From the NCBI RefSeq assembly GCF_008831285.2, contig NC_045139.1:24098412-24162411 (forward strand): DNA of 64,000 nucleotides, given 5' to 3'. A model generated the notes under the pieces. It was not told the DNA's origin. It did not search any database and was given only the letters and a program-made list of their open reading frames with translations. This document shows positions 56,301-64,000 of this stretch, piece after piece. The stretch's first letter is position 1, and the number at the start of each line of letters is the position of its first letter. A program made the position numbers and the translations under genes. This DNA is from Nymphaea colorata. Lineage: Eukaryota; Streptophyta; Magnoliopsida; Nymphaeales; Nymphaeaceae.

Positions 56301-59300
56301 TGTAACACTCGTTCTTTTATTTCAGGTTTGGATTGGAGCTAGTCCGGACCCCGACCCGAAGTCCAGGCGTGAAGGGGAGCCCGACGATGGCTCTCTCTTC
56401 CTCTCCGTCTCTTCTCCCTTACCGCAGAACCTCCCTCTTCTTCGTTCTCTCATCTCTCACCGTTCTTGCGACAGAGAAGCAGGCAGCGACGACAGAGGTG
56501 GAGGGCAACGCTCGGGTAAGCCCTCTCGAATCCTCTTTGTTTTCATCTTTCTTCTTTTCTCTTCTTTCTCCTTCTCCCTCCTTCACTGCATTCTCGACCC
56601 TCTGCCCACACCCTTTTCCCTCTCGCACGGCCTCCCCCTTTCCCAGCCTTCACTCTCTCGTGCTATCTCCCTCTTCTGCCTCTCTCATGCCTTCTCACCC
56701 TCCCTGTCTGTCTCTCCTCTCTATTTGAACCCTCTCTGCCCATGTCTCTCTCTCTCTTGCCACGCTTCCCCTCTCCTGCTCATGCGGTCACTCTCTCCAT
56801 CACCCGAACTTTGGGTTTCTCCTCTCTCACTGTCTCCCTCACGTGTGCAGCCTCACTCCCATCCTCTCACGCCCTCTTTCTCCCATTTGACTTTAGCCTC
56901 CTCCCTTGCAGCTACGGGAGGTCCTGCTCAAACGGCAGACCCTTCTTTTTCACTAAATCTCACCCTATTTACGATTATGTGATCGGATTTCAGCTTGGGG
57001 GACTGGTCTTCCCTCTCATAACAGCGACTTGTATGCCTTGGTGGTGGTGGCATTGAAGGATTTTAGCCGCTTGGAGACCACTTGGACTCGTGAGGTGGCT
57101 GCCGGAAGCATCGCAGCAGTTTGAGCTCTTGTATTGGGGTGAGCAAGACCTAATCGAGCTTAGATTGTTGATTAATATTTATGAGAGCATGTATAATTAT
57201 TGTTTAAGCATGCTAGACTCATGATTTGATGTTTTGGATAGCTTTTTAGCGATGTTGTTATTTAGGGGGAAGTTTATGACTATTGGTGAGAAGAACAAGA
57301 ATCCATGCGTATATCTCTCTCTTTAGCATGAGTTGTTGATTTTTGAAGCTTTTGGAAAACATGGTAGAGTTAGTGATGTTGTGGAGAAGCGTAGGACCGT
57401 CTTTGGGAACGCTTGGGGCACCTTGGCCGACGTGGGTGGTATTTGTTGGTAGGAAGGGGGTGTGCATATTGGGAAGACACCTTAACTAAAGGAAAGTTAA
57501 TGAGAAATGTGTTAAGGATGGATTGATCGAAGCATTGGGTTTTGACGTTGGGTGGCAACGATAAGTAGTTGCGAAGTGGCCTATTGGAGGGCTTGTAAGT
57601 CGACACTACCCGTCGACACCTTCTTGAGGCAATGACATGCGCCTCAATGATGTTGTTTTATGTTTGTTGGATCGTAACGTATCTGGTAGAAATCTTACTT
57701 TGTTGTTATGTCTGCAGGTACACCGGGCACGTCCCATCGACCTTGAGCGACCAGATTCAAAGCTCGAGGCATTTTGAAGAGTTTTGAGGGCGCGCGACAG
57801 GTATGGCGACATTCTAGGCAAATCCCTGCCTGGGCAAATGTGTGAATGTGTGTTCCTAGGGTCATGGGATTCTAGGATTTGTGATGTGAACTGATTGATT
57901 GTTTTGAGTTTGAATGTGTGTATGCATGTACATGAATTGATATATGATATGAAGGGTTTTGAAACGCTATTAGTGATTGTTTTGAAAATGTTACGCCTTT
58001 GCATGTGCATGATAGAATTGATAACTGTTTAGGACAGATGAGGTAGGGTATCGAGTCGAGTGTCTCCTTGACCCCAATTATGCATTAGAAAGCATCCTAG
58101 AAGGATAATTGTCTAGGACAGATACGAGCCAATCATAGATCGAGACTATTCTCCATAGTTTGGCTAAGTTTTGAAACGTGTGATTGATTGGCTATGTTTT
58201 GAAAGGTGTGATTGATGTATGTGATTGTGAATGATTTGTCATGTGACAAGTTCTGTTTTGGAAAGTTATTAGAAGCTTGTTTTGAAACTGTTACGCATTT
58301 GCATGTGCATGCTAGAATTGGTAACTGCTTAGGACAGATGAGGTGGGGTATCGAGTCGAGTGTCTCCTCGACCCCGATTGTGCATTAAAGAGCATCATAG
58401 AACGATAATTGCATAGGACAGATACGAGCCATCACGGATCGAGACTACTCTTTGGGATTTGGTGAAGTTTTGAAAGATCTGATTGATGTGTTTGATAAGA
58501 TGTGAATTTTTATGAATGTGAATGTTGTGAATTGTTGCATATGTATTGCCGTGGGCAATAATGTAATTGATTGGAATTGGAGGGTAGTTGTACCTGTATT
58601 GTATGACGCCTAGCTATGACTGTTAATGTTATGTGTAGACCTCGTGGGGAGGTAATTGGAGGTGTGGGTGCACTCGTGAAGTGAACCAACCTCATGAGCT
58701 AGTCGATCATTCTTTGATTGTGCAATTATAATGATAATAATGAGAGAATAAGAGATTAGAGGCCGGTGGGATGTGGCTATGTGTTGGGAGACGTCCCGTT
58801 TTCACCACTGGTCTTGCCTGTTCGGAGCGCAGGCGGTGCAAGGCCTCAGGGTACTGTTGTGTGTTGTACTTGGAGCGTGGGCTCCCGCCTTCCCAACCTG
58901 GGTGTCCTAGGAAAGGCTGAGTATCTCTCATTGGAATTCACACATCCATGGATGAGTGCTCTACCGCTGCAGCGGATGAATGGATCCATACTGTTCTGGG
59001 CCACTACGGGGGTTGTCTCTCGGCTATGGGCAGCCCGCGGTGTGCACGTGTTTGGACCCACATGAACTGTCAATTCACTAAAGCTAATGAAAATCAATGT
59101 ATGTGAATGAAATGTGTGTGAAAGAATGTATGTGATTGATGGGCATGTGAATGCTATGACTGAAATGAAATGTTTAAGCATGCCTTGCATATGATTGAGA
59201 TTGTGTTTTTGTGGCTCTTGAGTGCTCTTTTCATGTCGTGGTTTATGTTGGGGGTTTTCTTGGCAAATGATGTGCCTATACCCTGACACGACATGACGAT

Positions 59301-59731
59301 AGATTGTTCTTAGATTTGAGCCCTACCTAAGAGGGTTTGAGATTTTCCTGACTTGTTGACATACTGCGAAGGATAAGCCTTCATTTATTTCTTTTTCAGG
59401 ATTTGACGGACCCCGGGCAGCAGGTTGATCAGATGGCTTTACTCACATCCTACTGAGGAGGTTTTGGGTCTTTAGTAGTGTCGACGCGTCATGGTTTGGT
59501 CTTTTTTGATGTCTTATATGTGTTAGGCATCAAAATTGTGGTTTGCGACATTTTTGTCATACAGATGGATGTGACTTTGTATGAATTCAAATTGTTATAT
59601 AAATGAAAGTTTGCCCCATGGTTTCAAATGACATAGCTCTATCCTTTTTAGAATTCTTGTGTAGTCGCACCTCAATGCTTTATGTTTATAAAAACAATTT
59701 TGTTTGAGGGTCAAATGGTTGGGGTGTGACA
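56301..59731 (+). repeat. Gypsy 5' LTR, 3.43 kb
   Basis: TGTAACACTC...GGGTGTGACA. TATA-like TATATAAAT lies near 59594. The first 700 bp are CT-rich with meaningless long frames. A 300-bp unit is repeated at 57961-58260 and 58261-58500 (TTTTGAAA(A/C)TGTTACGC, GGTATCGAGTCGAGTGTCTC in both). Confidence 0.92.
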
Positions 59732-59735
59732 GTTT

Positions 59736-59748
59736 TGGTATCAGAGCT
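59736..59748 (+). other. Gypsy primer-binding site
   Basis: TGGTATCAGAGCT lies four bases after the 5' LTR and is complementary to initiator-Met tRNA. Confidence 0.9.
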
Positions 59749-60288
59749 ATGGCAAAACCCCACTATGGATGTGAGTTAAGGACTATCTGTGAAGCCGTGT
59801 TGCCTTGGTACGCATTATTTGATTGAATTGTTATTGTAGTTTTGATTTTTTTTACGGTAAACTATATGTACAAAATGTGATTGATGTTTTGAGATTTTGT
59901 GCTGATGCACTTCTGTGCTTTGGTTCGAGAGATTGGTCATGGACCATGTTTGAGAATGAGGGTTCTTGTATGTACAATTGGAGTACCAATGTTGGGGTAG
60001 GAAGCGAGCTAAGTTCGGCCCATTCTGATGGGCATGCCCCATTGGATGATAGTCTGTCAAGGCAACAGTACGCCCAGATTAGTGTGGGTGCCCAAACTCT
60101 GTCAGGGCAGAGGAATGAATTGAAGAGGGTGAACGCATCTTTGAGCTCCTTAAGATGTCAGAATGTGACAAAATTAACTATAGTTGGTATTTGTTGAAAG
60201 ATTATGCCAACAGTGGACGTGGAGACCCACTTATTTCACTTACCTGCACAGTTGGTAATTCATAAGTTTTAGTGAGTTTGATGTCATT
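59749..60288 (+). pseudogene. Gypsy gag/protease remnant
   Basis: Only about 540 bp separate the primer site from the end of the protease domain, far less than a full gag plus protease. A 124-codon frame at 59823-60197 shows no zinc knuckle, and no DSG protease triad is visible. The protease end ([11 protein letters not shown]) is recognisable at about 60269-60303, with in-frame stops just before it. A large internal deletion is the simplest reading. Confidence 0.7.
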
Positions 60289-61770
60289 TTGGGCATGGAT
60301 TGGCTATGCACACATTGTGCCACTATAGATTGCAAAGAGAAGCAGATACGATTGTGGACGAATGAGATGAAACCAAGGGATTTCCAAGCACGAAAAGCTA
60401 GTCGAATTGATAAGCTAATGGTGTTTGTATTGAAGGCCAAACGTTCGATAGAAAAGGGAAGTGTTGCTTTCTTGGTCAATGTGTTGACCAATGAAACTGA
60501 ACCGGTGAGGTTACAGGATGTTGCCGTTGTGAGTGAGTATCCCGATGTGTTTCCTAAGGAACTGTCAAGTTTGCCTCCAACGCGAGAAGTGGAATTCAAG
60601 ATAGAGTTGTTGCAGGGAACAACTCCCATTTCTAAGGCACCCTACCGTATGGCACCGGCAGAGTTAGAAGAATTGAAGAAGCAATTGCAGGAGCTCTTAG
60701 ACAAGGGCTTCATCCGACCTACTTTGTCACCGTGGGGAGCACCAGTGTTGTTTGTTAAGAAGAAAGATGAGACAATGCGCTTGTGTATAGATTATCGCAT
60801 GTTGAATCAAGTCACCATCAAGAATAAGTATCTGCTTTCAAGAATCGAAGACTTGTTTGATCAGCTTAAGAATGCAAATGTTTTCTCCAAGATCGATCTG
60901 AGGACAGGATACCATCAACTCTTGATACGGGAGGAAGATGTTTCTAAGACTGTTTTTCGAACTAGATGTGAGCACTATGAATTCAGGGTCATGCCTTTTG
61001 GGTTGACCAATGCTCCCGCAGCATTCATGGACCTCATGAATTGGGTTTTCCAAGAGTTCTTGGATCAATTTGTTATTGTTTTTGTTGATGATATTTTGGT
61101 GTACTCAGAGAGTGTGACAGAGCATAGAGATCACTTGAGAAGTGTATTGGGTCTTTTGCGCAAAAATAAGTTATATGCCAAGTATTCAAAATGTGAATTT
61201 TGGTTGGAGAAGGTAAACTTTCTGGGTCATGTAATATCAAAGGATGGTGTATCCGTCAATCCGGCTAAGGTGTCAGCTGTACAGGACTGGAGGACGCCTT
61301 GCAGTGTAACTGAGGTTAGAAGCTTTTTGGGATTGGCAAGATACTTTAGGAGGTTCATACAAGACTTTTCGAAAATAGCTACGCCCATGACTAAGCTATT
61401 AAGAAAATGAGTGAAGTTTGTTTGGAATGAAGAATGTGAGAATAGTTTTCTTACTCTGAAGGGTGAGCTTACTACTGTTCCTATCTTGACGCTTCCATCA
61501 GGTTATTCTGGTTTTATAGTGTACACTGATGCATCGGGAATCGGTTATGGATGTGTATTGATGCCACATAGCCGTGTAGTGACTTATGCATCAAGACAGT
61601 TGAAGGTACTTGAGCAACACTATCCCACTCATGATTTGGAGTTGGGAGCGGTTGTGTTTGCATTGAAAATATGGAGACACTACCTCCATGGTGCAATTTT
61701 TGAGGTATTTACAGATCACAAGTCATTGAAGTATATATTCTCTCAAAAGGATCTAAATCTGAGGCAATGA
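60289..61770 (+). pseudogene. Gypsy reverse transcriptase and RNase H
   Basis: RT motifs in order: [60 protein letters not shown] and the catalytic FVDDILVYS near 61080. The thumb ends at [17 protein letters not shown] at 61408-61410 interrupts the frame, then RNase H follows ([39 protein letters not shown]), with another TGA at 61768-61770. RT itself is still open over 373 codons. Confidence 0.92.
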
Positions 61771-63225
61771 AGATGGATTGAATACTTAAAGGATTATGAT
61801 TTCACGATATCATATCATCCAGGCAAGGCGAATGTGGTGGCAGATGCGTTGAGCAGTCATTCCAAGGCAACAATGTGTAATATGTTGACTCGTTCTTGGA
61901 CATTGTTGCAAGATGTGATAGCTTAGCAGCCCCACCTTTGTGACGAGAACAAGGCAACGATGACGTCCTTGATACGACATCCCTTGATGGAAGAGCTTGT
62001 GATGAAGCAAAGGGAAGATCCAGAATTTGCTAAAAACATGGAAGAAAGTAAGAAGACAGATTCTCTTTGGCGTCAAGATGAGGATGGTTCATTGTGATTT
62101 CGACAAAGATTGTGGGTTCCTAAGGATGAAGGGGTGAAGCATCAGTTGCTTGATGAAGCTTACAAATCTAAGTTTTCTATACACCCTGGTAGTACAAATA
62201 TGTTTCAGGATATGAAAAGAAAATTTTGGTGGCCTAGAATGAAGCGTGAAATTGCAGAATATGTAGCAAAGTGCTTAGTTTGCCAGCAGGTCAAAGCAGA
62301 GCATCAATGGCCAGGAGGCTTATTGCAGAGAATTGATATCCCAGTGTGGAAATGGGAAGACATTCGATGGGTTTTGTGGTTGGTTTGCTTCACACCAGAA
62401 TACAACATGATGCCATTGTTGATCGACTTACGAAGTCCACTCATTTTCTGCCAATAAGAATCAGTCAGTCCTTAGAAAGTCTCGCAGAGATATATATTGG
62501 CGAAATAGTGAGATTGCAGGGAGTGCCAAAGTCTATCATCGCGGATCGAGATCCACGTTTTACCTTTAAGTTTTGGGGGCAATTGCAAAAAGGCATTGGG
62601 TACCAAGCTTAAGCTGAGCACAACATTCCACCCCCAAACTGATGGGCAATCTGTGAGGACCATTCAAACCTTAGAGGGTATGTTGTGTGCATGTGTCTTA
62701 GAGTGGAAAGGAGAATGGGACAAACATGTGAAATTGGCAAAATTTGCGTATAATAACAGTTACCATTCTAGTATTGGGATGGCACCTTTTGAGGCTTTGT
62801 ATGGAAGGCTGTGCAAATCGCCAACTTGTTGGACCGATTTGGGCGATGACAAGATTGAAAACCCTTTAGTATTACAACACTACACCGACCAAGTGCAATT
62901 GATAAGGAAAAAATTGTTAACTGCTCAGAGTAGACAGAGAAGCTATGCTGACATTCGACATAGAGAGTTGGCTTTTGAGGTTGGTGATCATGTGTTCCTA
63001 AAGATTTCCCCTACTAAAGGTGTTTTTCGTTTTGGTGTGAAGGGAAAGTTGAGCCCGAGGTTCGTAGGACCATTTGAGATATTAGAGAAGATTGGAGAGG
63101 TGGCCAACAGATTGGCACTACCACCTGACTTGAGTTATATTCATGACGTTTTCCATGTTTTCATGTTTCGAAAATATGTACCAGATCTGACACATGTGAT
63201 TGATTTTCAAGGCATTCAGGTATAA
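61771..63225 (+). pseudogene. Gypsy integrase, catalytic residues altered
   Basis: A linker with in-frame stops (for example TAG at about 61924, TGA near 62096) leads to the zinc-binding domain (HPGSTNM, CLVCQQVKAEHQ) at 62110-62330. A frame change and its reversal occur between about 62340 and 62600. In the core, the first catalytic Asp position reads MGFVVG (Gly), the second Asp is kept (IADRDPRF), and the Glu position reads GQSVRTIQTLE (Val). Two of three DDE residues are thus lost. The C-terminal part (SPRFVGPFEIL, HDVFHV) is open to 63225. Confidence 0.88.
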
Positions 63226-63396
63226 GATGATTTGACAATGGAAGAAAGGCCTATTAGAATTGTGGATCAAAGAGAGCAAGTGCTTCGCACTAAGAGAATT
63301 CCTTTAGTGAAAGTGGAATGGCAGTACCATGGATTGAAGGACAGCACATGGGAACCTGAGGAGGACATGCGAAAGAAGTATCCACACTTGTTCTAA
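63226..63396 (+). pseudogene. Gypsy chromodomain
   Basis: Same frame as the integrase C-terminus, after a TAA at 63223-63225. RIPLVKVEWQYHGLKDSTWE followed by PEED has the chromodomain core (VKWxx...ATWEPxE-like). In chromoviruses it directs integration to particular chromatin. It ends PHLF-stop at 63396. Confidence 0.85.
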
Positions 63397-63436
63397 CATT
63401 GTGGTATGACTTAAATTTCGAGGACGAAATTTTATT

Positions 63437-63450
63437 TAAGGAGGGTAGGA
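63437..63450 (+). other. Gypsy polypurine tract
   Basis: TAAGGAGGGTAGGA directly precedes the 3' LTR start TGTAAC. Confidence 0.85.
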
Positions 63451-64000
63451 TGTAACGCCCGTTCTTTTATTTCAGGTTTGGATTGGAGCTAGTCCGGACC
63501 CGAACCCGAAGTCCAGCCGTGAAGGGGAGCCTAACGCTGGCTCTCTCTTCCTCTTCGTCTCTTCTCCCTTACCGCATAACCTCCCTCTTCTTCATTCTCT
63601 CATCTTTCACCGTTCTTGCGACAGAGAAGCAGGCAGCGACGACAGAGGTGGAGGGCGACGCTCGGGTAAGCCCTCTCAAATCCTCTTTATTTTCATCTTT
63701 CTTCTTTCCTCTTCTTTCTCCTTCTCCCTCCTTCACTGCATTCTCGACCCTCTGCCCACACCCTTTTCCCTCTTGCATGGCCTCCCCCTTTCCCAGCCTT
63801 CACTCTCTCGTGCTATCTCCCTCTTCTGCCTTTCTCATGCCTTCTCACCCTCCCTGTCTGTCTCTCCTCTCTATTTGAACCCTCTCTGCCCACGTCTCTC
63901 TCTCTCTTGCCACGCTTCCCCTCTCCTGCTCATGCGGTCACTCTCTCCCTCACCCGAACATTGGGTTTCCCCTCTCTCACTGTCTCCCTCACGTGTGCAG
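63451..64000 (+). repeat. Gypsy 3' LTR, truncated by window
   Basis: First 550 bp of the 3' LTR (TGTAACGCCC...), about 96 percent identical to the 5' LTR start. The remainder, about 2.9 kb, should lie beyond the window. Confidence 0.95.

Larger units (their letters stand above)
56301..64000 (+). mobile_element. Gypsy chromovirus (Del/Tekay-like), decayed, cut by window end
   Basis: Order: 5' LTR 56301-59731, primer site, truncated gag/protease, RT, RNase H, integrase, chromodomain, polypurine tract, 3' LTR from 63451. Integrase after RT marks Ty3/Gypsy; a C-terminal chromodomain marks chromoviruses, and 3.4-kb LTRs fit Del/Tekay. The first 550 bp of the two LTRs differ at about 23 sites by hand count (4.2 percent). 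Gag is largely deleted, several stops and a frameshift pair are present, and integrase residues are changed, so it is dead. The target duplication cannot be tested because the right flank is outside. Confidence 0.93.

Noticed and set aside
56284-57056. Ser/Leu/Pro-rich frame of 232 codons and relatives
   Set aside because: Lies in the CT-rich head of the Gypsy LTR; the counterpart in the 3' LTR has the same composition bias. No recognisable protein.
1-64000. tRNA, rRNA or other structural RNA genes
   Set aside because: I looked for tRNA-like cloverleaf cores and conserved rRNA words and saw none; the TGGTATCAGAGC words are retroelement primer sites, not tRNA genes.

Overview
The window is nuclear DNA of a seed plant, almost certainly a flowering plant. 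The grounds are a kiwellin gene, intronless family-1 UDP-glycosyltransferase (UGT) genes, Copia and chromodomain Gypsy LTR retrotransposons primed by initiator-Met tRNA, hAT, CACTA and PIF/Harbinger-like DNA transposons, and plant-style splice sites. I cannot name the species. The DNA is mostly AT-rich, repeat-dense and gene-poor. Only three complete protein genes are supported: one kiwellin (6118-6762, +) and two identical UGTs (23643-25085 and 40226-41668, both -).

Layout. 1-13.4 kb: AT-rich intergenic DNA with MITE pieces, a long TA microsatellite, the kiwellin gene with its TATA box, minisatellites, and CACTA-like remains with possible orphan exons. 13.4-15.6 kb: an hAT MITE (13446-13968) and a PIF-like element filled with purine- and pyrimidine-rich tracts (14389-15576). 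15.7-56.3 kb: three successive versions (A, B, C) of one locus organised around a non-coding LTR-retroelement remnant. A holds a 3' LTR, a 3.4-kb solo LTR and UGT copy 1. B holds a 5' LTR, an inserted complete but decayed Copia element (30890-36339) and UGT copy 2. C holds a 5' LTR, a 5.0-kb hAT-type element carrying RhoGDI-like exons (44951-49952), and one or two PIF-like elements with other gene fragments. 56.3 kb to the end: a decayed Gypsy chromovirus (Del/Tekay-like) with 3.4-kb LTRs, whose 3' LTR runs off the window.

How it fits together. The UGT locus looks tandemly duplicated, with the retroelement remnants between copies. The sampled A/B flanks are clearly diverged (about 84-96 percent identical by eye), yet a block of about 2,990 bp containing each UGT (22128-25117 and 38711-41700) shows no difference that I could find. 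One block edge coincides exactly with the target-site duplication of the solo LTR. The other lies about 32 bp upstream of the UGT start codon, where copy 2 has lost the TATA-like box kept by copy 1. Recent non-allelic gene conversion or an assembly artefact are the main explanations.

No previously unknown protein system is visible. The most noteworthy material is the homogenised UGT pair, the gene-capturing hAT element with a second hAT nested in it, and the purine/pyrimidine-rich PIF-like family. Identities and divergences were counted by eye, not by alignment software.
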